Source: Podila epigama (lineage: Eukaryota > Mortierellomycota > Mortierellomycetes > Mortierellales > Mortierellaceae). From it: DNA of 11,943 nt. The notes under the pieces are model-generated. The model saw only the letters and a list, made by a program, of their open reading frames with translations, made no database searches and was not told where the DNA came from. Location of the stretch: the NCBI GenBank assembly GCA_015679605.1, contig JAAAVE010000063.1, positions 1-11,943 of the forward strand, read 5' to 3'. This document shows, one piece after another, positions 1 through 9,048 of this stretch. Within the stretch, counting starts at the first letter, position 1. Every line of letters starts with the position of its first letter. Position numbers and translations under genes: made by a program.

Positions 1-288
1 TCGTTTCCCCATAGCCATTGGGCTTTGGTTGTTGAAAATAATTGGTGGCAACCATGAATTTGTGACTGTCATTCATACACAACACAAAGCCACACATACA
101 TGTGGACAAAAAAAAAAAAAAAAAACACACACACTGCTGTCAAGTTAACGCTTCAGTTGTTCCATTCACCTAGTCCTTTTTCTTACATTACATTAACCTT
201 CTCCCTTCATCATTTACAACATCACCACACAAACAAACACACCCTCATTTCAAGGAAAAATAAAAGGACTAAACAGAATAAGAGAAAT
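1..288 (+). promoter_or_regulatory. ESF1 upstream region and 5' leader
   Basis: This is non-coding DNA before the ESF1 start codon. It contains an 18-base A tract (108-125) running into a CA repeat (about 126-134), then a C/T- and CA-rich stretch (about 160-250) typical of fungal promoters and leaders, then an A-rich stretch directly before the ATG. An ATG at 100 is in frame with ESF1 and would add 63 residues, but that extension is Lys/His/Ser/Phe low-complexity sequence read through the homopolymer and does not resemble ESF1 N-termini. I place the start at 289. No clear TATA box is visible. Confidence 0.5.
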
Positions 289-3030
289 ATGGCACCTATT
301 AAGAAAGGCGGCAATAAGAAAGGTGAAGCAGGTGAAAAGCACCATGCACCTATTCAAACAGACCCTCGTTTCGCACACGTCCACAGGGATCCTCGTTTCC
401 AGAGACCCAAGAAACAGGATACCAAGGTCACAATCGACAAGCGATTCTCTTCCATGCTCAACAACAAGGAGTTCTCCAGCGCACGTATGTATCAAAATAA
501 GATATTGAACCGTTTTGTCAGGGGTGCGGGAGAGAGAGAGGGCGTCCCCCCCTTTACTGGATCTGGTGATCTGCTTCTTTTATTTTTCTAACGTTTATAC
601 ATTTATTCATAATCGGATACTCCTTTTTAGCCAAGGTTGATAAATATGGTCGAAAGCTCAACAGTCAAAGCTCGGACGCACAGATGAAGCGCTTTTATCA
701 GTTGCAAAAGGGTGCAGGTGGAAGCGACGAGGATGAAGATGAAGATGAAGATGAAGATGAGGACGAGGACCAGGACCAGGATGAGGATGAGGATGAGGAT
801 GCTGCTGTCTCTGGCTCTGGTTCCGACTCTGAATCTGACTCTGAAGGGCGCGCTGACGTTTATGACCCAATGCGTGGTCGTGGTGTGATCAGTGGATCGG
901 ATTCGGACGTGTCAGACTCTGAGATTGACGAGGATGTGGCAGCAGAACTCGACCGTGAAGCTCAAGAAGAAGAGGAAGAAGAGGAAGAGGACGATGTCCC
1001 ACGTGGTGACGAAACGCGTAGATTTGCCTGTGTCAACCTCGACTGGGATCATGTCAAGGTAATTTATTGTCTTTACGCTTTTTTTACCCATGCTGCTGTT
1101 GTTGTTGTTTGGGTTGATTTGTTTTATTTTGTTTTTGTTGGATGTGTCTCCAGGTCCTTGAAGAAAACACACACTCATAACAAACACTATCTCTCTCTCT
1201 CTCTCTCTCTTTTTGCGATCATATATAGTCAATTGACTTGTTCAAGGTGTTCACAGCTTTCAAGCCCGAGAAGGGTGCCATCCGTTCAGTCAAGATCTAT
1301 CCTTCCGAGTTTGGCAAGGAGCGCATTGCACGTGAGGAGCGCGAAGGACCGCCTCCAGAGATTTTCAAAAAGGCTGGCAAAAAGGCAGATTCAGATGATG
1401 ATGAGGACAAGGAGGTCACGAAAGAATCCTTGATCAAGGAACAGACCGAGGACGATGGCGCCGAGGACATTGATACGGATGCTTTGCGTGCTTATCAACT
1501 CGATCGACTCAAGTACTATTATGCTGTCGTTGACTGCGACAGCGTCGAGACAGCCAAGGCGATCTGCGCAGCGTGTGATGGTGCCGAGTACGAATCAAGT
1601 GCCAACTTTTTTGATTTGCGATATATCCCCGATGGTATGGAGTTTGAGGACACCCCGCGGGACGAGGCCTACAATGCCCCCGAGAATTATAAGCCCAACG
1701 AGTTTACAACCGAGGTATTCCAACATTCCAATGTCAAGTTGACTTGGGACGAAGATGATGCAGACCGTATCAAGGTCACGCGTCACAAGTTTACAAAGCA
1801 GGACCTCGATGACATGGACTTTAAGGCGTATTTGGCCTCTTCAGATGAAGAGGATTCACAGGACGAGGATGATATTGAAGCGACTCGGCGCAAGTACCGG
1901 GCTTTGCTTGCTGGAGGCAACAAGGACTCTGATGATGAGAGTGGTCAAGACAGTGACGATGATAAGAACCAGGAGATGGAGATTACGTTTGCGCCCGGTT
2001 TGAGTGAGGCAGCAGCAGAGTTGTTGGAGGCCAAGAAGGAGAGGGAAAAACCGGTGGTCGAGGAGACATCGATTGACGCTTATAAGCGCAAGGAGAAGGA
2101 GCGTAAGCAACGCAGAAAGGAGATGCGTGCCGCCAAGCTCAAGGCGGGCAACAAAGGCAGTGATGCATCTGATAGTGAGCAGGATGGTAGTGATGATGAC
2201 GAGATGATGCAAGGAGGTGAGGCCCTGTTTTCGGATGATGAGGATGAGCGTCTGATGAACGATTCTTATTTCGCAGAAGAGTTTGCGGGCGGTGACATGA
2301 TGATACCCGGCAAGGGCAAGAAGGACGATAAGAAGGGCAAGAAGAAGAAGAACAAGCAGAGGACAAAGGAGGAGCGATTGGAGGAGAACCGAAAGAAGGC
2401 CGAGTTGGAGTTGTTGATGGAGGATAACCGCCAATCGAACCAACATTTCAACATGAAGGAGATCCAAAAGGCTGAAAAGAAGAAGAACCGCAAGAAGGGC
2501 AAGAAGGGCGGCAATGACAAGGACAAGGGTGAGGACCTTCAGGATGACTTCAAGATTGATGTGAAGGATCCTCGTTTCGCCGCCTTGCACGAGTCGCATC
2601 ATTTCGCATTGGATCCTACCAACCCCAACTTTAAGAAGACAAAAGCTATGACTGAGCTCATGGAGGAGCGTCAGAAGCGTACATCAAAGATTCATCAAGA
2701 TAATGAGAAGAAGCTCAAGCAGAAGCAGCAAGCCAATAACAAGGGCAATAACAACAAGGGCAATAACAAGGGCAATAACAACAGCAACAAGGGCGCGAAA
2801 ACTGGTGGTGTGTTTGAGGACCCATCTCTCTCACTCCTTGTTGACACTGTAAGTTCTATTTTTCTTGTTGCCTTTTTCACTGTGGGTGTTTCTGTGCTTG
2901 CGAAGGTGATTGGAATGTTGAGCTGAACCTAATTGCTTTTAAACTACTTTAAACTACCCAATAGGTCAAACGCAAGAGTGCCATGGCAACAGAAAACTCC
3001 CGAGATGGAAAACGTGCCAAGACGAACTAA
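289..3030 (+). CDS. ESF1: Pre-rRNA-processing protein ESF1 (four exons, 769 aa)
   Basis: Exons are 289-484, 631-1058, 1229-2848 and 2965-3030; introns are 146, 170 and 116 bp with GTATGT, GTAATT and GTAAGT donors and TAG acceptors, and the frame is continuous across every junction. ESF1 is an essential nucleolar factor of the small-subunit processome, needed for 18S rRNA maturation. The N-terminus carries two DPRF motifs (residues 25-28 and 34-37), followed by a DKYGRKL motif just after the first intron. An Asp/Glu repeat lies at about 98-122 and a Glu run at 178-185. The conserved ESF1 core with its RRM-like fold starts near RRFACVNLDWDHVK (195-208) and includes KIYPSEFGKER and a YYYAVVDC strand. 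After acidic and Lys-rich coiled segments comes a NUC153 motif around 651-680 (DPRFAAL at 655), then the basic tail VKRKSA encoded by the small last exon. Length lies between the yeast (about 630 aa) and human (about 850 aa) proteins. The acidic repeats are normal for nucleolar proteins. Identity is firm; the first intron boundaries are slightly less certain. Confidence 0.93.
684..806 (+). repeat. GA(T/C/G)GA trinucleotide-type repeat coding Asp-Glu
   Basis: Within ESF1 exon 2, repeated GATGAA/GATGAG/GACGAG hexamers (about 727-800) code for an alternating Asp-Glu run with a few Gln interruptions. It is a coding microsatellite likely to vary in length between strains. The reverse strand appears as a spurious His-Pro ORF. 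Confidence 0.8.
1189..1211 (+). repeat. (CT)n microsatellite in ESF1 intron 2
   Basis: About eleven CT dinucleotides lie in the 3' half of the second ESF1 intron, shortly before the ATATATAG acceptor at 1221-1228. The tract probably doubles as the polypyrimidine tract. A GTT repeat lies further upstream in the same intron (about 1095-1110). Confidence 0.8.
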
Positions 3031-3338
3031 GAGTTTTGTTCACCTTTTCTTTTATCTACTCAATTTTTTTTCTTGTTTACAACCAAATCGCATAGACATT
3101 CACACGCACGCACTCGCACGCCACACACACAAAAAAATCATATCCGCCCTGCATCTTTTTCTCATTTCATTAAATAAACTTCAAAAAGGACTTCTTTGTT
3201 TGTGTCTTTTTCTTTCATTTTTTCTTCCTTTCACAAAGACTCATACAAGAGTACCAATGTGTGGTTTTTTTTCTTACTTTTTTTTCCAAAAGAAATGAGG
3301 CACTACAAAATAAAAAAGGGGGAAAAAAAAAAGGATAT
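3031..3338. other. Intergenic region between convergent ESF1 and eIF2B-delta genes
   Basis: These 308 bp must hold both 3' UTRs. On the + strand there is an AATAAA at 3173-3178, 143 bp past the ESF1 stop and close after CA-rich sequence, which is a good candidate poly(A) signal. No AATAAA is visible on the - strand just beyond the eIF2B-delta stop. The region is otherwise T-rich, with CA repeats at about 3100-3130 and A/G runs at 3314-3333. Short ORFs here are Phe/Ser/Lys low-complexity and not credible. Confidence 0.6.
3173..3178 (+). terminator. Candidate poly(A) signal of ESF1
   Basis: An exact AATAAA hexamer lies 143 bp downstream of the ESF1 stop codon, followed within about 15 bp by an A-rich stretch. 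Distance and orientation fit a normal fungal 3' UTR; the cleavage site itself cannot be seen. Confidence 0.5.
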
Positions 3339-5978
3339 CTACTGCTGGATCATGGGCAAAAACTCTCTCAGAATGACGGGTACAGAAGTACATGGGATGA
3401 GTCCGACTTCAGTAATGACCACAGTGACAAACTCACTGGGAGTCAAATCATACAACAGATTCAATAACTTCAAATCCCTGGAATCCCTCCACCCGCTCAG
3501 GACACCACCACCAGTCGAAGAAGTAATAGTCGCCTTGGCCGAAGACGAGACACTGTCGTGGCAACGGACACTACTATGGCCATAATTATTGTTCTGGTCG
3601 TTTACCAACTCATCAGGATTGCCAATCTCGTTCTGCACAAAACTGTCCAACTGAACACGATCGCTGAACTTGTAGGTCTCACAGCAGACAATCACAGGGA
3701 TCTTGCGCTCATGGGCGGACATGGCCACGACTGCAGTGCCTGCACGCGAGTAGAGAGCACCGTTCGAGAGGAGCGAGTGAGCGCCCAGAATGACCTTGTT
3801 GACTTCACGCATGACATGACCAATCGCTGTCAACAACACATATGTGCATGATACACCTGCGCTGGCCAACGCACGGAGCAATTGTTTTCCTAAAAAATGA
3901 GAAAGAGAGAGAGAAAGAATGGCACAAGAGATAAGTCATTTGGATCATAGACAAAAAGCAGAACAGAGTCCAATAGAACAATGATTCATTTTTCCCCCTC
4001 AATTACCTTCAAACCGTGGGCGAGAATCAACGACAATGACTCTGAACCGGATACCCTTGGCATGAGCAGCCAACAACAAGCCTTGGACAACGGACGAACG
4101 AGCATAAGTCAAGATGACATCGCCATCCTGAATCTTTTGGAGACCCAAGCTAGTAATGACCTGATCGGCCACCGTGATTCTGTCCCGAATGAAATTGTCA
4201 ATCTTTTCCAAAAACAATGCGCGGGCCTATGATATTTCATCATTGTTTTTTTTTTTTGTATATCCTTGCATTAGGTGCCAGTACAAAGACGTATTGCATA
4301 CATACATGTACGACAGAAGGGTCCCTCTCTTCAAGAACATTCGATAAAATACTTACATCCTCGTCAGGCAAGTCCAGGTTCTCACCAATCTCGTACTTGA
4401 GGTAACGAATGGCATTACCCATGCTGACAGCCATAGGTCTGCATGTCACGAGGTAATTAATATGAGGGTTCAAGTACGTTTGAATGTGACGCGAGAGTGT
4501 CGTGTTGGGAGGTGTTTGGTAGTCTTGGATAGCCTACAGAGGTCAAATATAAGAAGGAGAGAGGATGAGTCACACTATATCTATCCTACACAAACAACAA
4601 AATGTCATATGCCATTAGAATCAACATACCTTGCGGAAAGCACTCATGGTGGCGACACAGCGGGCATTGGCACCACAAATCTTGAATTGAGCCATCTGAA
4701 GACCAACGTTGACAACAGCAGGGTGAAGGTTGCTTGGGGCAGAGGCAGTGTTGGCAAACTTTGGAGGATCCAAATGCGCAAACAATCCGATCTCCTTGGT
4801 CAACTTTTCACGCTTCTTGCCCTGATTCGTGGATTCTGCAGCAGCGATCGCCTTTTCGGCCTCGACACCAGGGAACGATGAAGCCAACGATTTGGATGGA
4901 TTAGGTGAGAATCCAGAGTTTGGCTGGGCCAACACTTGCGCCGCCTTCTTGCCCGAGGCAGGGAGTCCAGCCTGCAGACGGGCCGCCTTCTCTGCCTTTT
5001 GCTTCTCCTGCAGCTCACGTCTCTCGGCCTTGGTCATTGACTTTTGTGATGGCGCACTGGGCTTTTGAGAACCTCCCTTGGCGCCAGGAGCGCCACCCTG
5101 GGCCGACGAAGGGCCACCTGCCTCAGCAGAAGGAGGACCTCCGGCGGCACCTCCCTGAATGCCAAGTCCTGAACCCTTGCCATCCTTGCCGCCTGGTGTT
5201 CCTGTAATGCTGGGTGATGAAATGGAAACTCGTTTACCCTTGCCGTCCTTTTGTTTGTTACCACCTTGCTGTTGCTGTTGCTGCTGTTGTTGTTGTTCCT
5301 TAGGGAATCCACTAGCATCGCGTGGCGAGGCCATCTTGTGAGCCTTTTGTGAAGCACGGTCAGCGAGACCCCATTGTTCCTCATAAGAGGATTTCATGGG
5401 TTCGTATGAAGATCGAGCACCCGACTTGTTGATCGAGCGAGGTTGAGTGGGTGTCGTGGGTGTATTGACAGCAGATCCTGAAGCCGACAAAGTTGGGGTG
5501 TTGGCGTTGTTGATGTCTGGCGTGTTACTGAGAGCAGACACAGGCGAGTTGATGGTGCTGCTTCCTGGAGAAGGGATATCTGATGTGTTGATATCGTTCT
5601 ATGTAGGGGAATGAGTGGGCGGCAGTAAAGTGGAAAAAAAAGAAGAGAAAAGAAAGGAACGAGTGAGTTGACAAAAATAAGAAAAGACAAAAGCTTGGAA
5701 CTAGTCCAACGTTTTTTTTTCTTGTCATCGGGTAATGCTCATGTCAGAACTTGTTTGGTTCCACATTGGTTTGTTTCGTGAGTCACAGTTCAATGGTTTC
5801 CTTTCAAGTTCCTGTATACATGTCGAGTCAACGAGATCCTTGGGCTCAGCTTCAGTGAGGCATAATTGCATCTTATATTTTCCTGCTCAGCTTCAACATT
5901 CCATTCCTCTTGTAATTTGTATGTAGCATGTAGACGTACATCTGGCACGAATCCGACCGTCTTTTTCTTGGGATCCAT
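3339..5978 (-). CDS. GCD2: Translation initiation factor eIF2B subunit delta (five exons, 651 aa)
   Basis: Exons on the minus strand, in transcript order, are 5978-5940, 5598-4630, 4533-4357, 4226-4007 and 3889-3339. Introns are 341, 96, 130 and 117 bp, and the junctions keep frame. eIF2B is the cytosolic guanine-nucleotide exchange factor that reloads eIF2 with GTP; delta (yeast Gcd2) belongs to the regulatory subcomplex that senses phosphorylated eIF2alpha. The N-terminal 300 residues are low-complexity (TP/SP-rich, a Gln run at 115-124, Gly/Pro-rich stretch) and end in the KAERRELQEKQKAEKAARL helix typical of delta subunits. The Rossmann-like regulatory domain follows: LHPAVVNVGLQMA, AFRK-AIQDYQTPPN across a splice junction, CRPMAVSMGNAI, VVDSRPRFEG, ILGAHSLLSNG (502-512), CCETYKF (537-543) and the tail IPCTSVPVILRE. 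Residues about 565-601 are a Ser/Thr/Asn-rich insertion that most relatives lack. The short first exon (MDPKKKTVGFVPD) is the weakest part, chosen for its GTACGT donor. Length matches yeast Gcd2 closely. The gene is also called EIF2B4 in animals. Confidence 0.93.
5263..5297 (-). repeat. CAG/CAA repeat coding poly-Gln in eIF2B-delta
   Basis: Ten consecutive Gln codons, a mix of CAA and CAG (read as TTG/CTG on the + strand), lie in the disordered N-terminal region at residues 115-124. Mixed codons make the tract more stable than a pure CAG run, but it is still a likely length polymorphism. Confidence 0.75.
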
Positions 5979-6156
5979 CTTTTTTTGCTATTCCTAACGG
6001 GGGGTCCGAGGCAAAAAAAAAAAAAAAAGCGGTGGCTGAGGCATTTTGCGCGTCACTTTTAAAATGATTATTTTGTGCTTTTTGCAGCTTCCTACTCACT
6101 TCTTGTCACGCTTCACACTTCATACTTCCCACTCGACTCCATCGAATCGCATTCAG
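5979..6156. promoter_or_regulatory. Short divergent promoter between eIF2B-delta and the LYR gene
   Basis: Only 178 bp separate the two chosen start codons, or 85 bp if the LYR protein starts at 6064. The region holds a G run (5999-6004), a 16-base A tract (6013-6028) that could exclude nucleosomes, and a GC-rich stretch GCGGTGGCTGAGGC just after it. A TTTTGTGCTTTTTGCAG sequence ending at about 6087 looks like a 3' splice site, so a 5' UTR intron in the LYR transcript is possible. Use as a shared bidirectional promoter is inferred from spacing and orientation. Confidence 0.6.
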
Positions 6157-6471
6157 ATGCCATCCATAAACCAATTACCCCATCCACCAACCCTTGCGTT
6201 CTATCGCACTGCCCTCAGATCGACTCGCTCACCTGCTCTTGCGCCACAGTTGGCTCACCTGCAACGTAAACTGCGCTATAACATTCGCGACGGCATATCC
6301 ATCTACCGCGATGAACACGACCCATTCATTATTCAGTCGCTTATCGAGGACGGTGAGAAAGACCTCGCCATCCTCCGGGCTTGGAAGGACGTCGATGTAG
6401 CCTGGTTAGAGCGGATCTTTAAAAAACCAACTGCTAAAAAAGGGAGTCTGACACAGAAAAACCAAATGTGA
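6157..6471 (+). CDS. LYR-motif (complex 1 LYR family) protein, 104 aa
   Basis: This single-exon reading frame encodes a small basic helical protein of the LYR family. These are mitochondrial accessory or assembly factors that act with acyl carrier protein on respiratory complexes, Fe-S clusters or mitoribosomes. The motif appears as F15-Y16-R17 followed by TALRSTR, and downstream are the helices LAHLQRKLRYNIRDG, YRDEHDPFIIQSLIEDGEK and LAILRAWKDVD; length and helix pattern fit the family. I cannot assign it to a named member such as an SDH or complex I factor. An in-frame ATG at 6064 has a better context (A at -3) and would add 31 residues with Arg/His/Ser/Thr and no acidic residue, which resembles a mitochondrial presequence. 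I chose 6157 because the family usually begins shortly before the motif and a possible splice acceptor lies between the two ATGs. The stop is followed by an AATAAA at 6740-6745. Confidence 0.75.
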   Translation: MPSINQLPHPPTLAFYRTALRSTRSPALAPQLAHLQRKLRYNIRDGISIYRDEHDPFIIQSLIEDGEKDLAILRAWKDVDVAWLERIFKKPTAKKGSLTQKNQM

Positions 6472-6933
6472 TAGATCCCAATACCTTCTGATCGAGTAAC
6501 AACTCTCCAACGACTGGACGACTGGGTGATATTCAAATCCATCACACGTTACCGTACCAGAGACAATGAATGTCTTCATGAAGAACATAAGCTAAGCATG
6601 TCATTATGTTTGTGATCGTCAAAATGTGTCGTTCTTTTCGTGGGATCATCTTGTACAAGATCGTATGCAATTGCCAGAGACCATCCAGGCACATCAAGTT
6701 GGCATGTATTTCAGATGATAATGACTATCGTACTCTGCCAATAAAATTCTGAAACTTGCTGGATGAAAAGTTACGTGGATAGATTCTTTAGTGAAGAGTG
6801 AGATTCTATGCTTACAATCTAAAACGTGGGGATTACAGGATCGAATTTCACAAACCAGCTAAAAGAGTCTATGTAAACGCGTGTGTTTTCACTGTAGATG
6901 CAAATGAATAAAAAATATCCTTTTCTATTTAAA
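6472..6933. other. Intergenic region between convergent LYR and BtuF-like genes
   Basis: These 462 bp hold the two 3' UTRs. Plus-strand AATAAA hexamers are at 6740-6745 and 6907-6912; the first is the better candidate for the LYR transcript (about 270 bp 3' UTR). No AATAAA for the minus-strand gene is visible within the first 200 bp past its stop. Short ORFs on either strand show no recognisable motif. Confidence 0.5.
6740..6745 (+). terminator. Candidate poly(A) signal of the LYR gene
   Basis: An exact AATAAA lies 269 bp past the LYR stop codon in A/T-rich DNA. A second copy at 6907-6912 lies almost at the end of the opposing gene and is less likely to be used. Confidence 0.4.
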
Positions 6934-8189
6934 TCACTTGATGCGCTCCCATGGAAAGTTTGGTGGTTCGAAATCTGGCCGATCCTGAAGCAACATAACC
7001 AAGAACTCGAGGCAGTCAACTAGACGAGGTCCACTTCGATTAAACATTTGATTGCCGTCAGCCATGACAATGGATATCGCACGGTCTGCTAGTTGTTGAA
7101 ACCAAGGTTTTTCTATGAGCAGATTGTATTCCTTTCGGGTTGCCTCTATATCGAGTCCACATGGGCATAGGATGAGGACTTGAGGATCTGTAGCCACGAC
7201 TGACTCGATTGTTACACGATGTCTATGGTGAATGACGTTTGGGTGAAAAATAGGAAAGCTCTTGTTATGTCTTGATATCCTTTTGCAATAGAAGAAAAAA
7301 CAGAAAATAAGGTGAAAGGGATATATCAGAATACTTACGACGATTCTGCGGGTGCTGTAATAGGATGGACACCGCCTGCCATCTCAATCATTTCTGGTGT
7401 CCAATGACCACCTGGATAGACGGGATCGGTCCACTCAAAGAACATCACACGCTTAGGCTGATACTTGAGCGATGCGTTTGCCTTGATTTCTGCGACAACG
7501 CGTTTGCATCGGTCAATACGATTCTCGAGCGTAGCACGAGCTTTGGCTGCCTCGTCAACACGGCCGATCGCATGGCCAATGGTAGTGATGCTCTCCATGA
7601 CTTGTGCGACCGACGTTGGGTTCAAGGTGACGATTTTTGGGGAAGGGTTTATTTTGACAGCCAGACGTTGGACACTGACGAGGTCGATGGAGCACACTTT
7701 GCAAAGGTCTTGTGTGACAATGACAGTGGGCTTGAGGGCAATGAGCTGGTCTGCATCAAGATTGTAGAGACTGTTGCCTTGTGAGACAGCTTCAGAGACT
7801 TGACGATCCAGGTCGGCCGAGGTGGTGAAGGTGGTGATGGGGGATGTCAGGACGGGGAGATCCAGGATCTCAACTGGAAAGTCGTCTATACGATTATGAA
7901 AGTTGATTCGTAGGCGTCTCAATAGTGAGATTTAATGTGTATAGTCCCCTTTTTCTTTTTCTTTTTCTTTCTTTTATGAAACGTGTGTGATTCTTACCTG
8001 CGTGACTCCTTGCAATCAACTCGGCTCCACCACCGACAAGGCAGATCTAACGTGCATGCAAGAATAGTGTAAGAAGACCACACTGTAGCGAGAGCAAAAA
8101 GTGCAAATAAAAATAAAAATGGCGACTAATGGGCACAGTACGATCTCGGCCGCAGAGGGCAGTAAGCTGATGATTCGCTCCGAAGGCAT
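6934..8189 (-). CDS. BtuF/FhuD-type cobalamin- or siderophore-binding-like protein (four exons, 310 aa)
   Basis: Exons on the minus strand, in transcript order, are 8189-8142, 8046-7998, 7885-7339 and 7222-6934. Introns are 95, 112 and 116 bp with GTACTG, GTAAGA and GTAAGT donors and TAG acceptors. The first two exons (48 and 49 bp) supply RIISLLPSAAEI and ICLVGGGAELIARSHA, and the next junction completes SHADDFP, reproducing the bacterial family pattern of RI-SLLPSATEI...SH..DFP with no gap. Further motifs are LPVLTSP (42-48), VTQDLCKVC (89-97), FFEWTDPVYPGGHWTPEMIE (181-200), AGG (202-204) and CPCGLD (234-239). This is the class III periplasmic-binding fold used by bacterial B12 and Fe-siderophore ABC importers. 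Here there is no signal peptide and no transmembrane segment, and no permease or ATPase gene lies nearby, so the protein is probably cytosolic and not a transporter partner. The substrate is unknown. Cobalamin is a reasonable guess, because B12-dependent enzymes occur in early-diverging fungi; a heme, siderophore or other tetrapyrrole ligand is possible. Origin by ancient transfer from bacteria is inferred. Confidence 0.88.
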
Positions 8190-8640
8190 GTGTTTTAGAT
8201 GTCAATGAGAGATGTGCAATGAATGTATGGATGAATGAATGACTGGATGGTTGGACGGATGGATGGTTGGATGGCAGGATTTGATTCAGTTTGGAAAACT
8301 CGGGAGTAGAAAAACAAAATACAACAACCCCACATTTTGCCTGTTTTGGTGCCTGAAGGCCTCAGCGCGGACAAACATAATATAATGCCACTGTACCTGC
8401 ATCGCGTGAATGTGTGTATGTGTTCAATGTAGGTGTTCAAATTGTCGCGTTGCACAGAAGTGATAGGCTAGCACCATGTGGAATGGATAGTCAGGTAATG
8501 TATGCCTCAATCTCACACCCTCACTATGGCTACATCCAAACCATCCTTAGGACATGTAGACAAGGATATGTGGCTAGTGTAGGAATTGGTGTCAAACTTG
8601 GCGTCTGACATAACCAAATATACTGCTCGAGTTTGCAAGG
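8190..8640. promoter_or_regulatory. Upstream region of the BtuF-like gene with a GGAT/GAAT-type repeat
   Basis: This stretch lies just before the BtuF-like start codon. About 8222-8278 is a degenerate tetranucleotide repeat of TGGA/TGAA/GGAC units. An AT-rich AATATAATG sequence near 8380 could act as a TATA-like element for the minus strand, about 190 bp from the ATG, but this is weak. A 42-residue ORF starting at an ATG near 8483 on the + strand has no recognisable motif. No gene is assigned. Confidence 0.4.
8222..8278 (+). repeat. Degenerate GGAT/GAAT tetranucleotide microsatellite
   Basis: Repeated ATGGATGA, ATGAATGA, TGGTTGGA and CGGATGGATGGTTGGATGG units occupy about 57 bp, starting about 35 bp upstream of the BtuF-like start codon. 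The repeat lies in the promoter or 5' leader and could be length-variable. Confidence 0.75.
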
Positions 8641-9048
8641 GTTGATACGTTTATCCATACGCCAAATAAAACAAGTGTACTTTACTTTCAGACTTTTGTC
8701 CAGACGTTCTTTTGGTCCTTTTGGCGATAAGAGCTCCCCTCATTGACAAGACAGGAAATTCATTATTTTTTGCAAACCACAAAGGCAGACATTTTCCACC
8801 GTGTTTCATCTGCTACTGCCTCACCTAGTGAACAATGTTGCTACATTGCTGCGTTGCGGCCAGGGTGAGTTACTAAAGTGACCACATTTATCTATACTCT
8901 ACTATTTTGCTAGGATCAGAAAAAATGTCCAAAGGTCAACAGCTACGCGTAATCCATCTAGTCTGACATCTACTTTCTCAACAAAGTCATGAGGTGGCGA
9001 GGTTCAACCACCGCCAAGTTGTCCAGCACCATCAAGATGAGCTACATC
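8641..9048. other. Unassigned region ending in a poly(A) tract
   Basis: No long reading frame lies here. A possible tiny spliced plus-strand ORF starts at the ATG near 8834: it runs ten codons to a GTGAGT donor at about 8864, with a TGCTAG acceptor near 8913. In the phase that continues it, it closes after about twelve more codons. On the minus strand, a GATGTAG acceptor-like site at about 9043-9049 precedes a short frame ending HLDGAGQLGGG. Neither is convincing. The sequence runs directly into 25 A residues. Confidence 0.3.

Noticed and set aside
100-288. N-terminal extension of ESF1 from the ATG at 100
   Set aside because: The extension is translated homopolymer and CA/CT-rich leader; known ESF1 N-termini begin shortly before the DPRF motif, which fits the ATG at 289.
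1856-2602. 248-codon minus-strand ORF opposite ESF1 exon 3
   Set aside because: It is a Leu/Val-rich antisense shadow of the Lys/Glu/Asp-rich ESF1 coding sequence, with no motif of its own.
5790-5939. Reading through the first eIF2B-delta exon to give a separate 62-aa protein
   Set aside because: A GTACGT donor follows codon 13 and the spliced frame joins the large exon in phase, so the remaining frame is more likely intron.
7365-7784. 139-codon plus-strand ORF inside the BtuF-like gene
   Set aside because: It is antisense to a well-supported exon with conserved motifs, and has no recognisable domain.
8834-8960. Tiny spliced plus-strand ORF (MLLHCCVAAR joined to DQKKCPKVNSYA)
   Set aside because: The splice-like signals are fair, but the product is only about 22 residues, is unrecognised and may be chance.
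9001-9016. GGTTCAACCACC resembling a tRNA T-loop
   Set aside because: No matching acceptor, D or anticodon arms could be found around it on either strand.
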